Below are positions 18,420-29,076 of a stretch of 64,000 nucleotides of DNA, piece after piece; positions within the stretch are counted from its first letter, which is position 1, and each line of letters begins with the position of its first letter. The stretch covers positions 1 through 64,000 of the forward strand of contig CAJNDS010000018.1 in assembly GCA_905221605.1 (NCBI GenBank). The letters run 5' to 3'. Source of the stretch: Symbiodinium natans (Eukaryota > Sar > Dinophyceae > Suessiales > Symbiodiniaceae). Made by a program: the position numbers and the translations under genes. Below the pieces are notes generated by a model. The model saw only the letters and a list, made by a program, of their open reading frames with translations, was not told the DNA's origin and ran no database searches.

Positions 18420-21400
18420 CTGGTCGTCTCCCTGTTCAAGCCGCCCCTCCTGCCTGGCCGGCTCGCCCTGAGCTTGACATTGCGGCCCATGGGAAACCGC
18501 GCGGGGCTTCGCTTCGGGTGGCTCCGGCGGCGGTCCCGCATTGTCCAGTACCAGTGGGCATGTCTCCTTTTTTGGCGGAGGGGGAGGTGCAGGGGGTTGG
18601 GCACGTGGCGAGCCCTTGGGGCCTATGGGCAGGCTGGCGGTTACGCCAGCCTCCGGATTCGGCGTCGGCACAGGGGAGTTGCCTGCTTCCCTTACCTGCA
18701 CTTCAGCACGCGGCTTCACACAAGGCGGCCTTGAAGCCTCGCGCCCTTCGCCGGGTTCTTCCGACTCGGCTCGCTTAGCGCGTGTCCTGGGGCTGGGGGG
18801 AACACGTACTCCCGGCGGGGGGTCTCGAACAAGCGTACCTAAAACGGGTCCTGATTGGGAGCAGGCATGTGGCCGGGAGCTCCCCATCTCCCGGCCTTGG
18901 TTGGATTAGAGCGGGGCGTGCAGTCGCGCAAGCCGTGGACCGGCTGCTGAGAGCTGACCTCCTTGGGTTGGCATGCCGCTGCGGAACTTTGGACTCCCGC
19001 GGGCACCGGGCTGTTGCCCGCAGCATCGATGGCAGTTTCCAGCGTGGCTTCACTTGTTCGCACTGGAACGAGGCGTAGGCCTTGCAAGGCTTGGTCAATG
19101 CCAGCCTTGTGTTCAAAGGGTGCGTCGACCCTCGGCGCCGGTCCTCGCTTCGGCGGTGCCAGCAATTTGGCATCACCCAGGAGGTGTGTGAGGTACTTGG
19201 CCGCCCCATCGCTTTCTTTTGCTGCTTGATAGGGCACACAATAGACTGCGCTAGGAAGAGGATCCAGGGTGAGTCCTTGCGCTTGTAAGTCCCAATAAGA
19301 CTTAGAGCAAAAGTAGGGGGTACGCCCTTGCTCTCATTTTTAAGATCTCGGTACAGAATGTCATGTCCGTCTTTCCAAGAGGCTTTTAGCACCCAGGCAG
19401 TGGCCAGTGTGGGCTTGGCAAACAGGTTGATCCCGACTTTGCGATCCTGGGGTAAAAGGTAAAAGGATGTCAGCAACCCTCTGCTCCCGAAAGGCCTGTT
19501 TGTGCGGGGCTCGAGCGACGCCAGGGCGGCCGTCTATGCTCCACAAGCTGGCTTGCGTGCGCAGATATTCCTCGCCGCTAATCAAACCTGCCGACGAGCA
19601 AGCCGCCATCTGAAAACACGCACCAACTCCATCCGGATAAGGTGGTGTGAGAAAGATCAACGGGCCCAGTCCACGTGTGAAGGATGAGGTTGCACGAGCG
19701 AATCCAGCCTCACTTCGGAACAGGAAGCCCGACGCTCTGCTCGTGACAAAGACACACACGCCAAAGGTGGGTCCCGTCGAACACGCAGTTGTGATTGCAC
19801 CAAAGTATCGCTTTAAAGCTCCAAAGTTGGCACTTAGGAAATTTTTGAACGCCGCCATATCCCACGTGTTGGATCGCCCTCTCAGAGGGAAGTCAGAGGA
19901 GGCTTGGCAGGCTTCCATGAGGCTCATGTTTTGGTCTCCTAGTTCCTCCTCAGGGTAGCTTGAACGCAGCAAGGACTTGATTTGCACCACAATTTTAGCA
20001 TATTGAGAGACAAAGCCGATGGGGGCATCCTCAAAAATGTGGTGTCCGAAGGTAAGCACAATATCTGCGATCAGCCAGCTGAGTTCAAGACTGGTGCCCA
20101 GTTTGCTCTGTCCTTCAGGGTGGTCCTTTACGCTAACCCATCTGCAAGTCTCTAGCCACCTCCCTGCTGGGCTGCGCAGGGGGCGAGCAGACAGGTGATG
20201 CAAGCTAGGCCGTTGCGGCATCAGGAGGCTGGCATCCTGCACCCCTAATGCAAAGAGACAGGCCTCCGGGCACCTGCATGCATACAGGACGGCGGAGATC
20301 TCCGGTCGGAGGCGCATAGACGTGCTGAGCGAAATGTTGATCGCAGGCCCGCAAATGGGCTTGAGGCCTGCCGCCTGCATAACCGTTTCTGCCTGCATAG
20401 GCTTGGCATGGCAGAGACACAGGATAGGCTCAAGCATAGAAACCGCAGTGAATGCAGGCTCGTCAGTGCCTACGCGCACCGTGGATTTGCCCCAAGAGGG
20501 CATCTCACCTTGGCCTTTTTTCCAGGTCCCCGGACCATGCTGTATTTGCCTTGTCAAGGCTTCCGGCAAGGTTGCCGGTGTGAAGAGTGTCGATGGGATA
20601 GCATTGAGGCCACAAGTCTTTTTCTCGAGCAACTCCGTCACGAAGTGGTAGTTAGGGCGAGATCCTCCTGCCGGCTGCCTGTGATCCCCTATCATAACGT
20701 CCAGCGCCTGCCGTATGTGGGCGAGAATGCAGTTGGACCCTGGGGTCCCCACCTGCTGAGCTTCATCTCTTAATAGGATTTCTACATCCTTCAATCTGTT
20801 GATGAGCGCAGAATATGGGAAGCTAAGGCTAGCTACAACTGTGCCATGCGTGGCCGCAACTAGCAGTCCACTCCCTGCGTCATGAGCGTCGAATGGGAGC
20901 TTATGCGTATCCTTCTCCTTGCTGGCTGGGATTCGCACAATACGGCTCCGGACAAAGCTGTGGCTCCCCGCAGTCAGCCTGTCTGCAGCTTCGACATAAG
21001 CCCGCACCGACTCATTACCATGCGCCGTGTAAAGGGTGAGCTTACCGGTGAGCAAGCCACAAGGATCCCCATGAAGGCGCATGAGCGGGTTTTTCCACTG
21101 TCTGGCGCTCCTGTGACGAAGACCGAAGAGCGGTTTGCACTCAGTCCATAGGCACACGTGCCTATGAGTGCAGCCGGTGCAGCCAGGTGCCCGTCAGCGC
21201 CCCAAAAGGTATCGCAGAGACAAGCAAGAAATGCCGGCCCTGCTGCCAGTGCAAATATCATTGCTCTGTTCCGAGGATCCTGTTCGAGCCTCACAGCATC
21301 CGGCGGCAAATGGAGCTTATCTGCTTTCCACAGCGCAGGAGGGCGGGCGCCCTCCCGGCCAAGCGCGAAATTCAGAGGCAAGGTATCGAGGATGCCCGCT

Positions 21401-24400
21401 AACAGCTGCAGTGTCCATTGCTCCCCATAGACCGGTTCCGCGTCAATCCAGTCCTGCAGATGATCACGGAGCCGGTCCTCATACGCATCTCCGCCAATAC
21501 GTGAGTCATCCTGGGCCTGTGCCTCATGTTGCCCCCGAAGGACAGGGAGCACACTAGTATGCACCAAGTGTGCCCATGACTCACGCCAATATCCCTTTAC
21601 CACCATTCTGACCAGGGTCAGCACCAAGTCAACTAAAAAGCTGGGCAACCAGGAAGGTTGGCGAATTGTCTCGATAGGGCTGTCCTCCACTGGCACTCCA
21701 AGAGCTACATGCCGCCTCTCAGTAGGCATGTGGAGTAGTGCATCCAAAGGGGTAGACGCCCCGCTAGGGAGCACCACCAGTTGGCTGACCCTGGGCAGGG
21801 TCAGCAGGTTCGCTAGTTGATGATGCTGCTCATCCGGGCCAGTTTGAGGTGCACAGGTTGCATCGCCTTACTCTCCCCAACATTCGTTTTAAGCTTTTTA
21901 GGGGAGGTGAGTTCCATGTGAACTTCAGGGAAGGTGGTGTTCGTTCCATCGGCCTGCAGGGTGACCAATACGGCGGTTCCTCTGGCCGGCACCTTACCCG
22001 CAACGGCAAACCACATTCGACGCCCCTCAGGGACGCCAGTAAGGTCAGGCGTGACCTGCATGAGCGTGGCTTTGGGATATATCCGACGCAACAGCTGGAT
22101 AGGCCACGTGTTGGCGCCGGGTTTCAATGGCACCGGCACGGAAGCCCGCTTGACTGTGGCCTGCTGCGGGAAATGATATTGCTCAGAAGTTTCCTCCGCT
22201 ACTTCAGCCTCTGAGGCCATAGCCAAGAATTGATAGCCTAGCATGTCAATGAGTCGCTCAAGCGCCAGATGGGGCAGCCACATGTCAAGCACTAGCTGCA
22301 TGGTGGGCACGAGCTCTTGGAATTGGGGAGGGAGATCATTGACGTGGGGTTTCAATTCCCGCAGGAGGGCTCCCGCGCACTTAACCCTCAATTCAAGGAT
22401 GCTCAGCGGGGAAGGGGATGTCACTTGAAGGAAGTTCTCCATATCCGGCCTAGTCACTCTCTTGCCCAGCAAGTCCCTGACGAAGACACGAGCCCGGTCA
22501 GTCAGCTGGACCGAGGAACAGGCAACTCCCATCAGCGAAGCCCTGACAGCGCGGTCTAGGAAGGGGTCAGCCAACCCGCAGATTCGTTTGGTCAATTCAC
22601 TGTAAAGGTAGTCTCCCGGGGTGAGCCGGAACAGCTCCTCGCTGTCAAGGAAGTGTCCATAGGCATGCCCCCCGCTGCCGAAAGTGCCCGCTTCGAAGAA
22701 GAAATACAAGCGTGCCCCCTCCAGTGTGGCGCGTGATCTCGCTGCCGCTTCAGGCCGAAAAATACAAAGTTGATCCCCCTGATGATGGACCAAGCTGATA
22801 GCACGGCGAAGCTCGGACGCCAGGATATATCGCAGCATCGCCCGTGGCATGGCGATGCCTCCCAGGCGCGCCTCAATGGGAAGAAGTCGCCCTTATAGCT
22901 AGGTCTTTGTTGCCGCTCATGCCATGCAATCGCGACCGCTGCCCCGGTGTAGGAGCCAGCAGAGAAACCTCTGAGGCGCAGGTTGCACTTGCCTGCCCTG
23001 ACGGCACCCAGGCCGAAATGCATAGCCGTCAACGCCGCAGTATGAGGCATGTGCAGATGGGCGAGAGCTGGTGCCATCGTGAGGGCAGCCTCCACTGCGC
23101 CTATTCTAGCTTTAACGAGCACGTGCCCAGACTTGAGGGGCTTGTGGCAGCAGCAACAGGGCATGCGATGCATTGCCGCTAGACGAGAGCAGTAGGGGTC
23201 TTTGTGTAAGGTCAAATCTCGTATGCTTGCCTTGACTTTCTTTGATTTGCTCCATCTCCAAGCCGGTTATTGCATATGAATTGGCGGTATGGCCCTGGGA
23301 AGAGCTGAATCCGAGCCGGTTCACGGCGGCGGCAGCCCAAAGAGGGACCGTGTTCCCGTTGCCCCGGAGCCGGTGCACGCCACCCCACTGTTGTAAAACG
23401 CTTTTTCCCTTCGCACCGTACCCATGTACAAATGGTGGGGGAATGGCGTCCGCGAAGCGGTTTGCCATAAACAAATCCGGTCCCGGCAGGATCGCCAATT
23501 GAGAATGCGGTCCGCCATATCCGACTAGAAGGGGAGGAACCCTTGCTCATACGGCCACTGCCCCCACGTTCGTACCCCTTTAACCTTCGCCACCGGAGAG
23601 GCGCCGAAGGCAATGCACGGCTCCGGCCGACTTGCCTGGAGGTCCGCCGATCGCCATGCAAGCTCATGCACATAGCGACCCAAAAGCGCCCACGCGAACA
23701 CAAAGTCCGAATGTCGACTCGCTGTCGTGCCTGCTAAGGGGGTATTACGGAGACACTGCATATGGTGGACTCGGTCAAGTGCAATTTCCGCGTGCATGCC
23801 CGGCAAGGGGGGGGATACCCCACTGGGCAGGACGATTCTTTGGAACGCTTGAGCAAGAGCCAAACGCAGCATGCTCACCGTGTCCGCCTCAGTACGCGAG
23901 GTATCGTAAGCGGCAGGGGACGGCTGACCTGACTCCTGACTGTCGGGGAAAAAGATGACCAAACCGCCATTGGCCTCTAACTGGTCCTCCGACACGCACA
24001 ACATGCCGACGGAGCCCGGAGATCTAGCCCCGCAAGGGATATGACCGTCCGGTGAACAACTCCACGGTGAGGCAGGAAGTGAGCCACAGGGCTGTGTCTC
24101 ATCCACCTCCATCTTACCTAGCGGCTCCACCTGCGTGTGGTTAGGTAGGAGGTCCAAAACTGCGAATCTCCGCAGCTCTTCTGCCTCCCATCGGGCCGTG
24201 AAGAGGGTGTCATGGTCCAGCAACATTAGGATCGCCCGTGGTGCCAAGATCCTGAGGACGGTCAGAATTTCGGGGGCAGCCCACGTGAAGTGAAGTGCAG
24301 CAAGGCCCGCTTCGCGGGTATTCACAAAGAGTGGAAACCACCTTTCTTTGTAGGTGCCCTCCCATTGCATTCTGGCAAGAAGATGTCGAACAAAGAAGGG

Positions 24401-24666
24401 GAAATGAGGAATGGAGAGGAAGCAACGGCTGTGACTAAGAGGAGGACGTGTGCTCCAGCCCTTTCCGCTTCCTGGAGCTGGGGGAGCAGGCATTTGACCA
24501 GAGCTTGGTAATCAACCTCGGGGTGCCATCCTTGCAGGTCAGGTGGTTCACCTACCGCAGCTCCGCCTATTGGCCGTAAAGGCAAAATTGCTTCTGGGAC
24601 AGGAGTAGGGAAGTTTTGATCAGTCTCCAGCGCCAGCGTAAGGTCGGGGGCTTTTTTTTGGACTGA
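18420..24666 (-). pseudogene. Gene A, copy 1: large superfamily 1 helicase protein, multiply frameshifted
   Basis: Read on the minus strand from about 24.66 kb. The N-terminal third (from 'PLRPIGGAAVGEPP' through 'GYGAKGKSVLQQWGG') has no known domain; it retains sequence lost from copy 2. Next come 'TKRICGLADPFLDRAVRASLMGVAC' and the helicase core. Motif I is GAPDSGKT (about 21,095-21,118; Asp where copy 2 has Gly, still GxxxxGKT). Motif II is LLRDEAQQ, motif III-like MIGDHRQPAGG, and the motif VI region ARATSSFTRG. A Pro-rich tail follows. Frame breaks occur near 24.33, 23.3, 22.85, 21.8, 21.0, 19.45 and 18.85 kb. The cysteine cluster 'MPCCCCHKP' near 23.15 kb lies in a ~470-base segment absent from copy 2. 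The motif order is that of UPF1-like SF1 helicases; the biological role is unknown. Confidence 0.75.
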
Positions 24667-25093
24667 CGCCTCTTTACTACATCAGTAGCACAGTAGGCCG
24701 GTCTTGTTGGGCTCGACGTAAAGGGTGAAACAAAGTCAGCGCACACAATCCACCAGACACAACAAGCAACCACCAAGCAAACAAACACCAAAGAAACAAA
24801 GCGAGCAATCGCGCTGAACTACTAGATACCCCACGGACTCAGTACTCGAGGTCGTCAATGAAGTCCCGGTTCACAAGGAAGCACAGAGCTTGTGGGGGAA
24901 TCGCAAATTGCGACATTGCCAGATTCTCAAAACCACCATCATGTAGCCACTGGTGCGACAGCGGTTATTCAAACCGAGGTCATCAGAAGAGGTTCGGATC
25001 ACGTACTCGTTGTCAAGGACAGACAACCGACACTCAATGGCGAAAGGATGTTGCAAGTCAGACTCCCTAGGGGGGATGAAAGATGTGCATATG

Positions 25094-25184
25094 CCCCATG
25101 GTGGTCAGCCAGTGGGGACTTAACAGCAAGAACAATCAAGGCAAGACCGGCCCAGGGCACTCCATGGTGGTCAGCCAGTGGAGT
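25094..25184. repeat. Paired hairpin element, pair 1
   Basis: First motif 25,094-25,117 with stem CCCC/GGGG; second 25,159-25,184 with stem ACTCC/GGAGT. Both share CCATGGTGGTCAGCCAGTGG. The spacer begins ACTTAACAGCAAGAACAA. Confidence 0.85.
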
Positions 25185-25269
25185 AGCTCCGAGTTTTGGG
25201 TGCTCCATTCACCTTGGCGTACAAGTGCCCACCCAGAGAGGTGTCCGCGCCCGGCACAGGGGGCATATG

Positions 25270-25360
25270 CCCCATGGAGGTCAGCCAGTGGGGACTTAAC
25301 AGCAAGAACAATCAAAGCAGGACCGGCCCAGGGTACTCCATGGTGGTCAGCCAGTGGAGT
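25270..25360. repeat. Paired hairpin element, pair 2
   Basis: Motifs at 25,270-25,293 (CCCC/GGGG, core variant CCATGGAGG) and 25,335-25,360 (ACTCC/GGAGT). Spacing is identical to pair 1. Confidence 0.85.
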
Positions 25361-25644
25361 AGCTCCGAGCACAGGGTTCTCCAGTCAACCTGGCGTACAA
25401 GTGCCCACCCAGAGAGGTGCCCGCGCACGGCCAGAGGGGGGGCGAGAGTAGCTGCAGCTACCGATTCCACGGGGAGAGTCCACAGCGAGTTACCAAACCC
25501 TTAACGCCACAGGGTTTATAATGACAACGAGGAACCTCCCAGTCCAGGCATCTCACACAAGGCCACGCAACCTTGGCGCTGGCCTGCGCATCGGCACGCA
25601 TCAGGTCCCTCCAAACCCAAACCCGCGAGGTACGTCGGTAAGGA

Positions 25645-25662
25645 GATGGGAGGGCTCACATC
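25645..25662. repeat. Small hairpin GATGGGAG/CTCACATC
   Basis: First of three copies of an 8-bp stem with GG loop; one mismatch here. Followed by ACG, as in the other copies. Confidence 0.6.
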
Positions 25663-26169
25663 ACGTTGGTGCCGAAGTGCAAGGATCTCCATGGTATTGC
25701 TACTTTGGTCCAATCAGAGCCTTCAGGTAACATCCACGCGGGCGGGGAGCCCACTTGCCCTGCCGCAGGCCAAGCTCAGACGAGGGTGACCCTCAAGAGC
25801 CTCAAGAGGGCCAGGTTGTTCTACAAGTGGGGAATGGCTCCCTGCCAAGTCAGCGGGTGCATAATCTCCACGTAGAAGTGTCCACAGCCAGCGCGCCGAA
25901 CTGCTAGGTCACCCTGTGCACTCAGTACTCGAAATCGTCGAAGAGGCCGGGAGCACACATGTAGCACCGAGTGCGCAGGTGCGTCGCAAAATGCGACGTT
26001 GCCAGATTCACAAAACCACCATCATGCAGCCACCGATGCGAATACATTCAGCACCAGCCAAGGCCGTTCACGAGAAGGTTCACAAGTCCGCCATCACAGG
26101 TGGGGCATAGTCGTGCCTTGGCACGGGACGTTGCAGGTGTCAACCTTCTTGATCCGAAGTATAAAGTTG

Positions 26170-26258
26170 CCCCATGGTGGTCAGCCAGTGGGGACTTAAC
26201 GGCAAGAACAAAGGGTAGGACCAGCCCAGAGCACTCCATGGTGGTCAGCCAGTGGAGC
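26170..26258. repeat. Paired hairpin element, pair 3
   Basis: Motifs at 26,170-26,193 (CCCC/GGGG) and 26,233-26,258 (ACTCC/GGAG, one terminal mismatch). The spacer begins ACTTAACGGCAAGAACAA. A degenerate single motif follows at 26,975-27,000. Confidence 0.85.
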
Positions 26259-26520
26259 CTCTCCGAGCACAAGGCGCAACGTTCTTTTGACTCACAAGAG
26301 TCCCGACGGCCAAAGCAGGCTTGACTGCTTCGTTCCAATCAGAGCCATCAGGTAAACCCAAGCAGGCGGGGACCCCACCTGCCCCGCAGGAAGCGGGAGA
26401 GTCCCCCAGTCGAAACTTCGCACTCAAGGCCAAGCAACTATCTCCTTGGCCGGTGAGGGTTGAGGGTTCAATAACCAGAATCAGACCCTCCATGCCCAAA
26501 CCGACAGACGTCGGCGAGGA

Positions 26521-26538
26521 GATGTGAGGGCTCACATC
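26521..26538. repeat. Small hairpin GATGTGAG/CTCACATC
   Basis: Perfect 8-bp inverted repeat with GG loop, preceded by GTCGGCGAGGA and followed by ACGC. Second of three copies. Confidence 0.75.
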
Positions 26539-27182
26539 ACGCTTGGCCACCTACCGATGGGGAGGTAGTCATGTATGGCTGCTTTGACGCAAGCAGAGAT
26601 ATACACCCAAGCAGGCAGGGAACCCCGCAGCACCCAAGCACAGGCGAGAATGGCTCTCGTGAAGGCCAGGTTGTCCACAGGTGCTCGATGGCACATTGCC
26701 GGGGAAGTGGAAACCTGATCTCCGCGTAGAAGTGTCCACAACCCAGAAGCAGCATCCCCTAGCTGGTCTCTCCCAATTGGCATGACGCCGTTGTACGACA
26801 AGGGGGTGTCACCGTCCAGACGAGAGATGGTCAACACTCAAGTCCGAGGATTTCCCACACGGTCGTAGCACATAGAAGCAGGCAACCTGCCCACCTAGAG
26901 GGGGCAGAGGAAAGGAAGATTGGCCGTTTTACCGATGACAAAGCTGGAACATCCAGGCAGGACCGGTCCAGGGTAGTCCGTGGCAGATGGCCAGTGGAGC
27001 AACCACGAAAGAAAGGCCCCCCGTTCCCACAGGCACACCGCGGGGCCGACCCAGAAGGGTGTTCACAGCTGCAAGCTGTAAGCACACAAAAGACAAGCAC
27101 GATCCAATCCGTGGCATAGACCACGAGAGGGTTGCCAAACCAAGAATATCCGGGGTAGTCTTGCGGCATGTATCGGCGAGGA

Positions 27183-27200
27183 GATGTGAGGGCTCACATC
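27183..27200. repeat. Small hairpin GATGTGAG/CTCACATC
   Basis: Third copy, perfect stem, within the shared context ATCGGCGAGGA...ACGCT, about 80 bases beyond the end of gene B copy 2. Confidence 0.75.
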
Positions 27201-27281
27201 ACGCTAGGCAGCATGCCATGAAAGGACTCAATGGCGCGTTCGCATGGCGTCCGTAGGAGCCCTCAGATGACAGTTTGCTGT

Positions 27282-29030
27282 CTATTGCCAGGAGCCATCC
27301 CAGTCCGGACGCCGGGAGCGATGGCCAGCTGAGGTGGTATGGGAACGCGTACGGCTGGGCATGACCTGCATTGGAGGCAGCTCTTGCTCATCAACCCCCC
27401 ACTCAGGGATGCCGTCCGGAATGGGGATACGCATGTATCTTGTCATTGAGGTTTGGGCCGCGAGCCACATCACCCGGACAGCTTCCTGGATTTGCCTGTA
27501 CTGCACAACACCTTCGTCCTTATACTGAAAGGGGAAGGAGGTAACTGCAGCACGCAGGGCCGAAGGATCAGGGTCCTTGGGGGTGCCATGACAGTACATC
27601 CTAAACCAGGCAGCCCAGTGAGCGGTGGCTGCGTCACACCACGCATTTTGGGGACGTTGGGGCCCATGCTTGGTGGGTGTGGTGCTGATCCCTTTCCAAT
27701 GCGCATCAAAGATGACTGGCAGCCGGAAAGGGGCGGAGACATCCACTTCTCGCAAAGCTGCAAGGTCAGTGGTTCGCAGCTCCGAGAAGCGCCAACCATT
27801 CACCTGTGCCTCGGGTTCGTCCTCCGCGTCCGACATGTCATCCATCGGGCAGGGAGAGCCTTCGTTAGTTTCGGAAGAGATGCTGACGACCTCCGGCGAG
27901 GTTGCTGCAGTGTTCGCTTCCACAGGCGCAGCACAGGGCGAGGAGAGCAAGCACTCTAGGGGCAACACTCGCCGTAGAAAAACAGCCATTCTGTGAGAAG
28001 TGTCAGGCCATTCCAAGTTAAAAACTGACCAAAAATGTTCAATGTTTTGGTTGGCCACCGAGGCCGCAAGAGCAAGCCGGATGGCGTCAAGGAAATGGGC
28101 AGGGGGGAGGTCCGGCCTAAATTCTTGATAGTGCCTTTGCCCAAGTGTCTCTGTGCCCTGCAGCGTGATGCCTAGGAACGTATTCAGGCTGGGCTGGGCA
28201 AGCCTGGCCGTTTCCACGTCCGTGTGCTTAGCAGCTGCGGCCCATGCCTGCAAGGCTTCTTGGGAGGCTTGGCCAGTGACTTGTGGCAGTCCACTGTGCG
28301 CGTCCATCACATATTTGGTAGTAGGGCACTTGGGACACCGATAAGCGCGGCCAGCCAAGAAGGCCACCATGGCTGCAGGCGGCACATTGATCTGCAGGTC
28401 AGTAATTTTATTGTCAGATTCAGGAAAACCAAGAACAATGGGCAGCCCTGCCGTACGCTCCAGGGGACCTTTTTGGTGGGACTCGAATGCGAGCAGAAGT
28501 GCACCCAGCCAATAATCTGGGTCAGCGTAGCTGAGCATTGCAGGAAAACTGGCATTGATGACACTCGGCAAGTCCGACACCGCAGAGAAAAGATCCGCGA
28601 TGTACTGCGCTGTGGTAAGAAAGCCATACCCCACCAGGGACTCCGAAAGCCTTGCTTTGTCCAGCTGCGGGACCGGGCAATCCAACATTTCAGCAAGGTC
28701 GAAATGCTGCAATGCCCCCGACAATCTAAGGCACTGCGTGATGATAGGGTCATAAACCTTCAAATACGCTGCCGGAAACGTTTCAGGCAGATGCAGTAGC
28801 GTGTCAGCGATTCCGATCAGCATATCCGAGTCTTGCAGCTGGTTCGGTATGCCGTTCAAAAACACCTCATAGGCCCTATATGCCCAAAGCTGCTGGCAGT
28901 GTGTTGTGAGGTGTTGCGAGTCACGCAGGTTCATGTAGGGCCGAGGTTTGACATTCTTACCAAAGTGATGTCCCGCTGCAAGTGCGCGCCACATGAGATC
29001 ACAGACCGAGGCTGTGTTGCTCTGCATGAT
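27282..29030 (-). CDS. Gene B, copy 2: unknown protein of about 580 residues
   Basis: A single open frame on the minus strand. It is open upstream to 29,294, overlapping the 3' end of gene A, but the likely start is the Met of 'MQSNTASVCDLMWRAL' at about 29,030 because homology with copy 1 begins soon after. Landmarks: 'NLRDSQHLTTHCQQLWAYRAYEVFL', 'LLHLPETFPAAYLKVYDPIITQ', 'TAQYIADLFSAVSDLP', 'GLPIVLGFPESDNKITDLQINVPPAA', 'CPKCPTTKYV' (a lone CxxC), 'NIEHFWSVFNLEWPDTSHRMAVFLRR', an acidic linker 'MDDMSDAEDEPEAQ', and 'FRMYCHGTPKDPDPSALRA'. The C-terminus ends RPDWDGSWQ. No known domain is recognised. It always follows gene A, so the two are probably functionally linked. Confidence 0.7.
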   Translation of the reverse strand: MMQSNTASVCDLMWRALAAGHHFGKNVKPRPYMNLRDSQHLTTHCQQLWAYRAYEVFLNGIPNQLQDSDMLIGIADTLLHLPETFPAAYLKVYDPIITQCLRLSGALQHFDLAEMLDCPVPQLDKARLSESLVGYGFLTTAQYIADLFSAVSDLPSVINASFPAMLSYADPDYWLGALLLAFESHQKGPLERTAGLPIVLGFPESDNKITDLQINVPPAAMVAFLAGRAYRCPKCPTTKYVMDAHSGLPQVTGQASQEALQAWAAAAKHTDVETARLAQPSLNTFLGITLQGTETLGQRHYQEFRPDLPPAHFLDAIRLALAASVANQNIEHFWSVFNLEWPDTSHRMAVFLRRVLPLECLLSSPCAAPVEANTAATSPEVVSISSETNEGSPCPMDDMSDAEDEPEAQVNGWRFSELRTTDLAALREVDVSAPFRLPVIFDAHWKGISTTPTKHGPQRPQNAWCDAATAHWAAWFRMYCHGTPKDPDPSALRAAVTSFPFQYKDEGVVQYRQIQEAVRVMWLAAQTSMTRYMRIPIPDGIPEWGVDEQELPPMQVMPSRTRSHTTSAGHRSRRPDWDGSWQ

Positions 29031-29076
29031 GGGTGCGCAGGCTGGGGCGCTGGGATCGCGGGTGCCGCTGGGCTCG

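Larger units (their letters stand above)
24817..27250. repeat. Repeated 3' non-coding region of element copy 2
   Basis: A long unit recurs with a period of about 1,080 bp (GAACTACTAG...ACTCAGTACTCGA at 24,817 and again at 25,896). Inside it a 176-bp unit is duplicated (25,094 to 25,270). Shared blocks include GCGACATTGCCAGATTC followed by CAAAACCACCATCATG, and CAATCAGAGCC(T/A)TCAGGTAA. It carries the paired hairpins and the GATGTGAG/CTCACATC hairpins listed separately. No coding sequence is supported. Confidence 0.75.

Noticed and set aside
19502-21557. Plus-strand ORFs opposite gene A
   Set aside because: They are antisense shadows of the minus-strand helicase frames and encode no consistent motif.
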